Source: CAIYOL01 sp964494805 (lineage in GTDB: Bacteria; Planctomycetota; Phycisphaerae; Sedimentisphaerales; Anaerobacaceae). From it: a stretch of DNA of 64,000 nt. Made by a program: the position numbers and the translations under genes. The notes beneath the pieces are model-generated. The model had not been told where the DNA came from, ran no database searches, and worked only from the letters and a program-made list of their open reading frames with translations. Below, in pieces: positions 51,082 through 59,700 of the stretch; position 1 is the first letter of the stretch; the number at the start of each line of letters is the position of its first letter. The DNA lies in assembly GCA_964494805.1 (NCBI GenBank), contig CAZBST010000005.1, forward strand, positions 114,605-178,604, written 5' to 3'.

Positions 51082-51807
51082 TCAACTATCTCGCCCGGCT
51101 GTGAGGATTGCTGCGAACGCTAAAGCCGCGGTTTCGATACGAAGGATAGTGTTCGTAAGTCGAACGAATTTCGCTCCACAGTCCTCTAAAAAGCTTTTTT
51201 CATCTTCTGTTATTCCACCTTCGGGGCCGATGAATGCTATTGTGTCTTTTGTGCCGAATTGCTTTGTAATCAGAATCGGGGATTTTGGCTCCAAGCCGCC
51301 AACCAGAATTTCCACCTTATTGTGCTGTTTTTTAAAAGCCGACAGAATCTCAACCAGAGGCGCAGGCATATCAATTCGCGGCAGGAAAATTCGCCGACAT
51401 TGTTTGGCTGCTGCGATTGCAATGTTTCGCCATCGCTGGGCAGCTTTTGGATTCTTCGGCTGTTTTATAGTCCGCTCGAAGATAACAGGGATGATGCGGT
51501 CAACCCCAAGCTCGGTGCATTTTTCGAGCAGCCAGTCAAAACGTTCACCTTTGGGGAGACTAACTGCTATTATAATTTCAGGCTTGTTGGGCTTTTCTGT
51601 TTTCTTGAGGTCAATAATTTTTAATGACACCAGCTTGCTCGTTGCCTTTTCGATAGAAGCCTTCGCTAATGTTCCCGCCCCGTCGAAAAGTTCGACTGTA
51701 TCACCTGTTTTTAATCTGCATACATTGAACAGATGATGTGCTTCACCGCCGGTGAGTTCGGCGGCCGGTTCTTTTAAAATTTCGCAGTAAAATCGATTCA
51801 AATGCAT
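51082..51807 (-). CDS. rsmE: 16S rRNA (uracil-1498-N3)-methyltransferase RsmE
   Basis: 241 residues. The N-terminal PUA-like part (HHLFNVCRLKTGDTVELFDG) is followed by the trefoil-knot SPOUT domain: IIIAVSLPKGERFDWLLEKCTELGVDRIIPVIFERT, then QCRRIFLPRI, then DTIAFIGPEGGITEDE and LGxRILR-type LTNTILRIETAAL, which binds S-adenosylmethionine. It methylates U1498 in the 30S decoding centre. It converges with mgtC (25 bases between stops). Its upstream side abuts the second copy of the long intergenic repeat, so its promoter may lie within repeat DNA. Confidence 0.93.
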   Translation of the reverse strand: MHLNRFYCEILKEPAAELTGGEAHHLFNVCRLKTGDTVELFDGAGTLAKASIEKATSKLVSLKIIDLKKTEKPNKPEIIIAVSLPKGERFDWLLEKCTELGVDRIIPVIFERTIKQPKNPKAAQRWRNIAIAAAKQCRRIFLPRIDMPAPLVEILSAFKKQHNKVEILVGGLEPKSPILITKQFGTKDTIAFIGPEGGITEDEKSFLEDCGAKFVRLTNTILRIETAALAFAAILTAGRDS

Positions 51808-51864
51808 AATATGCTCGAAAGAATAGTCTTAAAGGGATTCTGGTTCAAGGGCGCACCTCCTGAA

Positions 51865-52032
51865 ATTGGCTTTGTTTGGGTTTGTTTTTGAGCTTGGCCG
51901 TTTTAAGTTTTTGGTTATTAGTCATTGTCATTACTACACTTACAGGCATTTTTGGCTTTTTGGAAATTGGGTTCGTTTTGAACGGTTAACCGTTTTAACT
52001 CTTTCATATTTCATTGCTGATAGAAAATCTCC
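51865..52032. repeat. Long intergenic repeat, copy B (first block)
   Basis: Matches 33191-33358, including the palindrome AACGGTTAACCGTT and the ends. It lies just upstream of rsmE, whereas copy A follows serS. The spacer 51808-52492 holds this block, a GCAGAGAACGCAAAG-rich stretch (52040-52065, echoed at 52318), the second block and a TIR element. No gene is seen in it. Confidence 0.85.
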
Positions 52033-52163
52033 ATCTCAACCGCAGAGAGCGCAGAGAACGCAAAGGGGTAAATTATATAACAGTATTAATTATTTATTGG
52101 AAACCACTCATTGGTTATTCCTTTCCAGAGAGACCGTCTCCGCCACAGGCGGACAAGCCTCTA

Positions 52164-52312
52164 TAATTGGAGGGACCTGCGCGAATGATGCGAAAAAGGT
52201 GAGGTTTTCAAAGGCGCGGTTTTGGCTAAGTCCTTGTAGGGTAAGGGATAGAAAATTTTTGAAAAAATCTAGTTTTTGTGTGCAGGTAGCTGCGCATTTG
52301 ATTGAAGTTTAA
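52164..52312. repeat. Long intergenic repeat, copy B (second block)
   Basis: Begins TAATTGGAGGGACCTGCGCG and corresponds to 33516-33664, sharing GCGCGAATGATGCGAAAA, GGTTTTGGCTAAGTC and the final TTTGATTGAA. Internal differences include small insertions, so no frame is conserved. Confidence 0.75.
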
Positions 52313-52353
52313 CCGCTGAGAACGCAAAGAGCACAGAGATTTTTAGACCTAAG

Positions 52354-52467
52354 TTGCTGTTGTTTCCGGAGGACACAACAGCAAGTACCCCGCTCAAGCG
52401 CCGCGGGGGCTTTTTTACCTGAGTTGCTGGTGCTGCCGGAGGCCGCAACGAGGAAACATACAGGTAC
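52354..52467. repeat. TTGCTGTTG/CAACAGCAA family, short unit plus partial second unit
   Basis: TTGCTGTTGT (52354-52363) pairs with ACAACAGCAA (52375-52384) around TTCCGGAGGAC, a 31-base near-perfect hairpin. The CCCCGC/GCGGGG block and a partial unit (CTGCCGGAGGCCGCAACGAGG, 52433-52453) follow. It matches parts of 54500-54742. Confidence 0.75.
52388..52416 (+). terminator. Terminator-like hairpin inside the repeat
   Basis: CCCCGC (52388-52393) pairs with GCGGGG (52403-52408) and is followed shortly by TTTTTT (52411-52416). The equivalent block in the 36.6 and 54.6 kb copies is CCCCGC/GCGGAGG with five T. It may stop transcription entering from the left, although no + strand gene ends here. 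Confidence 0.45.
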
Positions 52468-52492
52468 TACGCCGTGACCAAAGTAGATATAA

Positions 52493-53572
52493 TTAAATGC
52501 CTAAAAGTAGGACTTCTGCGGAATGATTTACGCTTAATACATATTTGTAATTTGTACGTTTTATTTCTTGAACATTAGCTTTATATTTTCTTAGTAAAGT
52601 CGCAAGTTCCTCTATGGAAGGAATACCATCCGCTCGATAAGAGATCACCAAAATATTTTTTTGGAACTTATCAAATAGTTGATCAAAAGCCGCTCTAATT
52701 TTATTTTTGTCCGTCCAGATAGATTTAGAATTTTTCAGTCTTTTATGGAGCGTTTTATAATCGATCATTCCTCCCCACTTTGAATAATTTACCATCCCTT
52801 CCAAAAAGTGATAAAAATCTAGGTAGTCAACCCCTATTCCTTTCTGAGAAATATAAGGTGTATCTATATATACAAGATCGTAATTTTCATCTATATTAAA
52901 AACGTCAAGATTTAAAGCTTTATTTCGTTTTCCATTATCAAAGACTGCTTGGTTAGCTTCCGCAACAAATTGTATGAAATGCTCTTCAAATGATTTATCC
53001 CATGTAGCTTTGTTCCCGAAATTCCTTTCGACATCAGATAATCTCATATACAGGTTTTTCCGATGAAAAAGATTGTAAGGTCTTTTGATAATACAAGCTT
53101 GAAAAAGGGCAAAATAAGCAAGAGCCTTTTTGTAAAAACTATCGAGTAATGGAATATTTGTAACAACTTTATCGATCCAATCGTTTTCATCGTCTGTGAA
53201 GTAAATATCTTTAAATGTATCACGAATAAAAGTCGGATATTTTATATCAGTATGCTTCTGAAGCAGGAAATCAACATCGCTTTTGGAAAGTTTAACACTA
53301 CTATTCTCGATAAGTGCTGTTCCTATGTACCAGTTACACTTTAAAACATCATTATAGGTAACCTGCTTATTTTTTTGTTTCAGCATGTAACCTACACTAC
53401 CTGTTCCTCCAAAAGCGTCCAACGCTGTTTCAAAGTCTAAGTTCCTGATGGCATTCCAGATCCAATCAATAATTTTATATTTGCTCCCTTGAAATCGAGT
53501 TGATGGGAAAACAGCATCATCTGTAATATAATTCATTTGCGGATTATCAATAGTGACTTTTTCCTCGTTCAT
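52493..53572 (-). CDS. DNA adenine-N6 methyltransferase (Dam/M.EcoRV-like)
   Basis: 359 residues. The N-terminal PSTRFQGSKYKIIDWIW leads into AdoMet motif I, ALDAFGGTGSVGYMLKQKNK (about 50-68, the F-x-G-x-G element). The catalytic motif IV is YIDTPYISQKG (near residue 237), with Asp-Thr-Pro-Tyr in place of the usual Asp-Pro-Pro-Tyr. The order, motif I before motif IV, and the D12-type layout place it with Dam and M.EcoRV. Its ATG shares a base with the endonuclease stop (TAATG), so it is the cognate methylase and should protect the host by methylating an adenine in the recognition site. The gene is visibly AT-rich compared with its chromosomal neighbours. Confidence 0.87.
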   Translation of the reverse strand: MNEEKVTIDNPQMNYITDDAVFPSTRFQGSKYKIIDWIWNAIRNLDFETALDAFGGTGSVGYMLKQKNKQVTYNDVLKCNWYIGTALIENSSVKLSKSDVDFLLQKHTDIKYPTFIRDTFKDIYFTDDENDWIDKVVTNIPLLDSFYKKALAYFALFQACIIKRPYNLFHRKNLYMRLSDVERNFGNKATWDKSFEEHFIQFVAEANQAVFDNGKRNKALNLDVFNIDENYDLVYIDTPYISQKGIGVDYLDFYHFLEGMVNYSKWGGMIDYKTLHKRLKNSKSIWTDKNKIRAAFDQLFDKFQKNILVISYRADGIPSIEELATLLRKYKANVQEIKRTNYKYVLSVNHSAEVLLLGI

Positions 53573-54387
53573 TATTGTTTTTTCCCAAGTTTCAGTTTCT
53601 TATATTTCTTATACTCTTCCAAGTTTTTATACGGAGGAGACTTTAAATCGATTGCCTTTGCCATATCCTGCGTAAGATAATACATCCAATAATCATCAAA
53701 AATCTGTTCTCCAAGCGAGGCAAAAGGCCCTTGTCCATTGATAAGTCTATCGATATTTGTTAACGAACCTATATTTTTTGTATTACCGCTACCAGGCCTA
53801 TCCACCGCTATTAGATACTTTTCCTGAACAAAAAAAACAAAATCTTTTATCACAGAAGTTATACTTTGTATGTCATCAAGTTTATATATTTTCCTTTCAT
53901 CCACTCTTTCGTTTCTAGAATATATTATGCCGAGAACAAAATGCCCGACATATTCAGCATAGGGGAAGACCGTGTTCTTCCTGCTTTTTCTATCCCGAAA
54001 ATATCCTGTAAATGCACCCAACGTCATCCCATTTACTTCTGTTCCATTTTTTCGATATGTACTTTTTAAGTCGACTGCAAATTTATTGTTGTTTTTATCA
54101 ATGAAAGAAATGTCGGGATAGAAATTCTGTTCTTTACAGAGAACCATTTTATAGCCGCTTTTTTCTGCAAACTCACAAAGCTTGGGGAAAAGAAGCAGTT
54201 CCATTATCTTTGATATAACCTTTGTATCGATAGAGATAGTATAGATATTTTTAGCGATGTCTATGAATCCTTTTACTATCCAGTCTCCTTTGTCCGTGGA
54301 AATAGCTGAATTAAACGAATTGATATGAAAGAGAAGTTCTTTTCTGAATCTTTCCTTAGGATTTTGCTTTCGTTCTTTATTAACCAT
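53572..54387 (-). CDS. EcoRV-like type II restriction endonuclease
   Basis: 271 residues, with GGAGCGGAGAAG before the ATG. The middle matches EcoRV block by block: SIDTKVISKIMELLLFPKL (EcoRV SDTKVLSTIFELF), QNFYPDISFID, KFAVDLKSTYR, then LGAFTGYFRD, FPYAEYVGHFVLGIIYSR and the DNA-facing GSGNTKNIGS. The PD-D-x-K catalytic residues are Asp92, Asp106 and Lys108, and the helix Glu is Glu63. The loop between the two Asp is two residues shorter than in EcoRV. EcoRV cuts GATATC to blunt ends, and the same site is inferred here, not shown. The gene precedes its methylase in one transcript. No controller (C) protein gene is seen. Confidence 0.88.
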   Translation of the reverse strand: MVNKERKQNPKERFRKELLFHINSFNSAISTDKGDWIVKGFIDIAKNIYTISIDTKVISKIMELLLFPKLCEFAEKSGYKMVLCKEQNFYPDISFIDKNNNKFAVDLKSTYRKNGTEVNGMTLGAFTGYFRDRKSRKNTVFPYAEYVGHFVLGIIYSRNERVDERKIYKLDDIQSITSVIKDFVFFVQEKYLIAVDRPGSGNTKNIGSLTNIDRLINGQGPFASLGEQIFDDYWMYYLTQDMAKAIDLKSPPYKNLEEYKKYKKLKLGKKQ

Positions 54388-54445
54388 TTAATTCTTCTCC
54401 GCTCCTATTATCGAGTTTATTTTTGCCAGCATTTTTTCTATCCAT
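54380..54445 (-). CDS. Possible 21-residue leader frame overlapping the endonuclease start
   Basis: An ATG at 54445 opens MDRKNAGKNKLDNRSGEELNG, ending with TAA at 54382-54380, 6 bases inside the endonuclease gene. The ribosome site of the endonuclease lies within it. It could couple or limit endonuclease translation, but no site of its own is visible and chance is likely. Confidence 0.2.
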   Translation of the reverse strand: MDRKNAGKNKLDNRSGEELNG

Positions 54446-54499
54446 GAAATATTACTAGCCCATTTTACCCGCAAATTAGAATCCTGCAAACATTAAATT

Positions 54500-54742
54500 T
54501 TGCTGTTGTTTCCGGAAGCCGCAATGAGGAACCTTAGTATTACGCAGGGGCGAAGCCACGGAGTAAATAGGAAAGAAGGCCGAACTGGAGGACACAACAG
54601 CAAGTACCCCGCTCAAACGCCGCGGAGGCTTTTTATACAAACACTGCGCAGCGCTGCCGGAGGCCGCAACGAGGAAACGGACAGTAAGTATGCCGAAGGC
54701 ATACGAAAAACAGGTATCCGAGCAGTAGGCAGCACAAGCAAC
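54500..54742. repeat. Composite copy of the TTGCTGTTG/CAACAGCAA repeat family
   Basis: TTGCTGTTG at 54500-54508 and CAACAGCAA at 54595-54603 bound the first unit. The CCCCGC block and a second unit with the GTATGCC-GAA-GGCATAC hairpin and a final GGCAGCACAAGCAA follow. It is nearly collinear with 36449-36727, about 18 kb away. The spacer 54388-54819 otherwise holds only the leader region of the endonuclease gene and the end motif GTAGATGCGGTTTTGATTGA near 54760. Confidence 0.8.
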
Positions 54743-54819
54743 TAAAGGATTTTGGATTTTAGGTAGATGCGGTTTTGATTGATTTTACTAATCCCCACAA
54801 CGTAAGCCTGAGTGATTTG

Positions 54820-55164
54820 TCAGGAGGTTTTAACTGCATTTTCAATCTGCATTGAAAGTTTGCGAATATATCTATTATAACAATTAAATATATCGCCCAT
54901 TATAAACCACTGTGATTTCGTATTTATTTCCACTGCAGTTCTATCATCACTGACTTTATGTATTTCAATATATAATTTTGTTGATAAGATTAGAGGATAC
55001 AAAAAAGGTTTGATTACAGTACTAAATGACGTGCCATCCTTACTCTCCACGGTTTTAATATATTTATATGAACCCTGTTTTTCTGAAAGTACCTTTCGTA
55101 ATAAATTAATCATACGGTCAAGGGGAACCGAGAACTCTTTCTTTTGACTTCGTTTTACGGTCAA
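54820..55164 (-). CDS. Hypothetical protein, 114 residues
   Basis: I do not recognise this protein. Translation is placed at TTG 55164 because AGGAG lies 9 bases upstream and no nearby ATG has a site. The chain is soluble: a basic N-terminus (TVKRSQKKEFSVPLDRM), a helix LINLLRKVLSEKQGSYKYI, strands VESKDGTSFSTVIKPFLYPL, LYIEIHKV and TAVEINTKSQWF, then a C-terminal helix with CYNRYIRKLSMQIENAV. The alternating strands and the long final helix resemble a small START/SRPBCC-like or lipid-binding shape, but this is only an impression. It is AT-rich and sits between two repeat copies beside the restriction system. Confidence 0.5.
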   Translation of the reverse strand: MTVKRSQKKEFSVPLDRMINLLRKVLSEKQGSYKYIKTVESKDGTSFSTVIKPFLYPLILSTKLYIEIHKVSDDRTAVEINTKSQWFIMGDIFNCYNRYIRKLSMQIENAVKTS

Positions 55165-55241
55165 ATTTCCACTCCTAAAGGTAAAGCAGGGTAAATTTTA
55201 TGGGAGATATTGTGATTGGGCAAGGGTTTTTTGCACTCTTT

Positions 55242-55405
55242 TTGCTGTTGCTGCTGGAAGCCACAACGAGGAAACCTATAGTAATAAGACAGTATCCGAG
55301 CAGAAGGCAGCACAAGCAAATTAATAAATGGGCCCCGGATACTGGGTCCCCGCCAACGACATGCGGGGATCTGCGCTGCGCTTCGAGAGGACGCAACAGC
55401 AAAGA
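55242..55405. repeat. Repeat-family copy with TIR-like ends plus hairpin block
   Basis: TTGCTGTTGCTGCTGG at 55242 and GGCAGCACAAGCAA at 55306-55319 bound a 78-base unit that lacks the GTATGCC hairpin. CGCCAACGACATGCGGGGATCT and GAGGACGCAACAGCAA follow, as at 36729-36838. The spacer 55165-55589 contains nothing else recognisable. Confidence 0.7.
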
Positions 55406-55589
55406 GGCGCAGGAAATTTTGGTGTCTGCTTGGGTCTGCTTAGAGACGGCTCGCGTCATTGCAAAAAGAATTCAGTTTTGGTAGAATTTTAAAATAAAAC
55501 AAGCAGAATTATAGCAGAATAAAAATAACAGCTGTTGCTGTTTATACAGTTTATTTTTCATAAGAAATGATCGTAATGGAGTGTTGCGT

Positions 55590-56639
55590 ATGAGAAATGT
55601 ATTAGCTGTCTGTGCAACCATTCTGTTTTCGCTGCCCTGTTTGGCCGCTGAGCCTTCGATGTCAAAAGAGCGGGCCAATGCCTGGTATGCCCAAATTGGC
55701 TGGCCGGTCGGCTGCAACTTCATACCCAGCACCGCAATAAACCAGCTTGAGATGTGGCAAAAGGATACCTACGACCCTAACACAATCGACCGAGAGCTTG
55801 GCTGGGCTGAAGATATCGGCTTCAATACCGTGAGAGTCTATCTGCATTATCTTGTCTGGCAGGAAGATCCTAACGGCTTCAAGAGCCGAATGGATGATTT
55901 TTTAGGCATCTGCTCAAAGCATAAAATCAGAGTGATATTCGTTTTGTTTGATGACTGCTGGAACGGCGATGCACAATTGGGCAAGCAACCTGCACCGAAG
56001 CCTGGGATTCATAATTCAGGGTGGCTGCAATGTCCGCGGTATTCCGAGGTCGGTGATTTTTTGAAGCTGCCGGTGTTTGAACAATACGTTGTAGATATTC
56101 TCCGCTCTTTTGACAAAGACAACCGGGTTTTGATGTGGGATTTGTATAACGAGCCGGGCAATAGTCATTCTCCGCAGCAGATAATGCCGCTTCTGAAAAA
56201 GGTGGTTGAGTGGGCTCGCAAGGCCGGTCCTTCGCAGCCGGTTACAATTGGAATCTGGAGAATGGGGACGGATTACATTGAGTTGAATGGTTTTCAGATT
56301 AGTAGCAGCGACGTGATTACGTTCCACAACTACTCAGGATATGAGAGTATGAAGCGAGATATTGCCGGGTATAAGACCTATGGCAGGCCTGTTATTTGCA
56401 CCGAGTATCTGGCGCGGGGGGCCGGCAGCAGATTTGAGACTCACCTGCCTTTGCTGAAGGCGGAAAACGTCGGAGCGATAAACTGGGGTCTGGTTTACGG
56501 CAAGACGCAGACGATTTTCCCCTGGGGCTCACCACCGAATGCTCCTGAGCCGGACGTCTGGCACCATGATATATTCCGCAAAGACGGCTCGCCTTTCGAC
56601 AGACAGGAAATAGAAGTTATAAAGAAATTAACAAAATAA
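55590..56639 (+). CDS. Exported GH5-like glycoside hydrolase
   Basis: 349 residues from ATG 55590 (MRNVLAVCATILFSLPCLAAE, a signal peptide cleaved near residue 20). TGGAG lies about 10 bases upstream, and a GTG at 55581 would add three residues. The mature protein is a cellulase-type TIM barrel: GFNTVRVYLHYLVWQEDPNGF, IRVIFVLFDDCWNGD, MWDLYNEPGNSHS with the acid/base Glu at the end of strand 4, VITFHNYSGYES, then PVICTEYLARGAGS with the nucleophile Glu on strand 7, and GAINWGLVYGKTQ. Close relatives are often annotated 1,4-beta-xylanase or cellulase. The substrate (a beta-glucan, mannan or xylan) cannot be fixed. It is periplasmic or secreted. Confidence 0.82.
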   Translation: MRNVLAVCATILFSLPCLAAEPSMSKERANAWYAQIGWPVGCNFIPSTAINQLEMWQKDTYDPNTIDRELGWAEDIGFNTVRVYLHYLVWQEDPNGFKSRMDDFLGICSKHKIRVIFVLFDDCWNGDAQLGKQPAPKPGIHNSGWLQCPRYSEVGDFLKLPVFEQYVVDILRSFDKDNRVLMWDLYNEPGNSHSPQQIMPLLKKVVEWARKAGPSQPVTIGIWRMGTDYIELNGFQISSSDVITFHNYSGYESMKRDIAGYKTYGRPVICTEYLARGAGSRFETHLPLLKAENVGAINWGLVYGKTQTIFPWGSPPNAPEPDVWHHDIFRKDGSPFDRQEIEVIKKLTK

Positions 56640-56671
56640 AATGCGAAGGCAAGAAAAGGGGTTCGCAGTGA

Positions 56672-56694
56672 CCCCGGCATACGAGATGCCGGGG
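56672..56694. terminator. GC-rich hairpin between convergent genes
   Basis: CCCCGGCAT (56672-56680) and ATGCCGGGG (56686-56694) form a perfect 9-bp stem with a five-base loop in the 61-base gap between the glycosidase and the CotH/LTD gene. There is no T-run on either side, so intrinsic termination is uncertain. Confidence 0.45.
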
Positions 56695-56700
56695 CTAACC

Positions 56701-59700
56701 TTATGAGCCTGGGGTTGGCGTTGCAGCAGTCCAGTTATTGGGGTCGTTGCCGTAGAGCGTTGTGCTGATGCGAGTAAGCGAATCGCCTGCACCGTCGGCT
56801 TCTGTCGGCCAGAGGTCGACATCGCCGGGCTCGCCGCCAGGATGCGAGCCGTCACTGTAATCGACACGGTCAACACGGATGTAATAACGAGTGTCGCCGA
56901 CTTCTTCACCGGGTTTGCCGAGCTGGACTCTTTCGCCAGCGTTGTCTAACTTGCCGTCGTAGGGACCGTAAGTAATAGCCGACAAGCCTGGATATCGCCA
57001 GTTGAACGCCGTCGGGTTCCTGACTACTAATATGCGTCCGCCGGCAGGTATAGTAACAACAGGACTGGCTGGGAAAGTAAAATCGATGCCATCAGTGAGC
57101 TTCCACGGCTCACTCTCGGTATAATCATACAAGGTTACCGACCCTGAGCTGGTATTGTATAACTCGATATACTCATACTGGTCATTTTCATAGGGGCTGG
57201 CCGCAGGCCAATCGGGGTTATACATAATCTCACTTATTACTATCGGTCCGACCTTCGGATAAGCGTTGTCCGACCCTGGTGTGTTGTCGTCCATCGCAAC
57301 AAAGTTGAAGCTGTCGGTACTACCCTTGTAATATCGCCCGAAAGATATGCCTGTCTCAGAAGGACCGAAATCCTCTTTCTGGCGATAGCCGGTAAGCATG
57401 CTGTTACCATCGAGAGCGGAAGTCAGACAGACCATCTCGCCATTCTCGCTTAATGCAAACGGAATTAGTCGGCCGGGGTCGGAAGCTGATGAGCCGAAGT
57501 TGACGTCCTCATAGACGACAGTATAACCGTAAGCCGGTATGGTTGTTCCTGTAGCAAAGCGATATTTAAGCGGATCTTCGTCATTGTCACTTAGATACCA
57601 GCCACCAATATCAATTGGGCCAGTGGTGGTGTTGTATAATTCAATCCAGTCGGGGTTGCTACCATGCGAATGTGACATCACTTCACTAACCACAATGGCA
57701 CCGGGGTTGGGAATAATGCCTGAGTCGTCCCAGCCGGGCGAGCCGTCTACATAAGCACTTGCCCGCCAGGAGTCTTTTTCACCCCAGCTGTTCAGATCCG
57801 GATTGGTCGGTTCTATTATCGTAAGCGAGTAACCGTTGCCGTCGGTAATAAAGCGCCAGCCGTCTTTGTATTTGAAGTCCATGATGGTTGTACCCCTTGC
57901 ATCTTTAAGCTCTATTCGCTCACCATCGTTTGCGAGGGAGCCGGTGTACTGGCCTGCTATTGGTTTTCCTGTGCCGTATTTTGCTCTGAAGGCGAGCCGG
58001 TCTTTGACAACGAGGGCATGTATACCTGCACCAAGCGATACGCTGCCGAAGGTGAGGTCGATGCCGTTGGTAAAGCTCACCATATTCAGATTTATTGTAG
58101 ATGCCCCGATGTTTTTCAGTTCGATGTATTCAGTGTTCGGGTCATTGGGATTGCCCGTATCCATAGGATGATACATAATCTCGGTGATTCGCAGAGAATT
58201 TTTGAGGTTGCCTACTTCGTAGACTGCTTCGTTAAATGCACTCCATTGCTCGTCACCGGTGAATATCCGCGCCTTTAGATTGGTGCTCTTATCAAGATTA
58301 AAACCTCCGGCATATTCAATTGCGCTGGGGGAGAGATTCGGCTCAGCAGCACTGCCACTGTCGGAGGCTGCCAACGCCGCGCATATCAGGAAATCAGTAC
58401 TGCCTAAGGAGTAGTTCAAACCGTGGATGGCAAGAATGTTGTCACCGGCCTGAAGCTCACCTATATGGTCTGAAATGTCGAAATAGTCCCACAAGTCGGA
58501 TGCTTCGTGAGATGTGGTGGCAGCAGAGTTCCACACCGGTGTACCTGTGAAACCGGCCCGTTCGACTTCTACGCCGTTGATGTAAGCAACAAAAGCATCA
58601 TCGTAGCGAAGCTTCAAATTCAAACTGCTGTAGCTCGGCAGTTTGCCGCCATCGACGGTAAACGGGATGCGGATATAGCAAGTCGTATTGACGTTATACA
58701 TAGCCGCTTCGACATCGATACCAATGTAAGGGTCATAGCCTGTGCCTGTTTCATAGCCGACGCCGCCGGTGCCGCTTGTCCAGCCTGAATCGTCATATGG
58801 CTCACTGCCGCCCCGCCAGGTTGTGCCGATATCGCCTGCCGGAACCAGCACCTTGGCTGGATTATTATAAACCAGTATGTCTGTCTGCGGTAAAGTACCT
58901 CCACCAGCTAAACCTGGAAGCCTGGGGTCGCTGCCGTCTAATGTGTAATAGATTGTCCCTGCGCTGCACGGGTCTGTAATGGTGATTGTGTCACCGGCTG
59001 AAATATAGCCGCCGTGCTGGTAAGAGTCATTGACTTTGAAAACAGGGGCATCGAAGCTCGGGAAAAGGTTTTTGCTGCGCAGAAGGTTGATTAGGGCGTA
59101 GGAATTATTGGTATTGTGAATATCGGGGATGTAATGATCGATGATGCAGTCTCTCTCTTTGACCCAGGAATCTTCACGCGTAAAGTAGTAATCGGGGCCG
59201 TGAGGAGGCATCGGGTAGAGAATATCATCCCAATTGTTCGGGTCGCTGGGTATCAGAATGGCATTCGCGTACGGGGTTTTCATTTGGGTATCGCCCCAGC
59301 GGGCCGACTCGGCGACGATGGCCTTATCTATCCAGTTGGCAACTTCAAGATAGCTGCTCTGCGAATTGGCAACACTGAGGGCACCGTCGTTGAATAAATG
59401 TTTCTGAACACGGTCGGCAAAGAGAAGGCGAAATTCCTCACTGGAGCGCATTTTCTGGAAAATAGCACCGGCTCCGCCGGCGCTGTCAATACGGTAGGCG
59501 GCACGGTTGTGGTAGTCCAAGACAATCTCCTGGTCCCATACAAAGAACCGGAGCTTACCGTCACCGCTGACTGGATTATCAGCGGCAATGCCATTGTGGC
59601 CGGGCCAATCCTCAGCGTCAGCGTAGAAGTGCAGAAGCATATAATCAGCGAAATTTTCGACATCGAGGTAGTTCTGAACTTCCGTGTAACCGGCGATAGT

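Noticed and set aside
54500..55405. Attachment sites or an integrative element around the restriction system
   Set aside because: The repeats on each side are not a simple pair of direct repeats, no integrase is present, and no tRNA gene is adjacent. Only repeat-associated placement is claimed.
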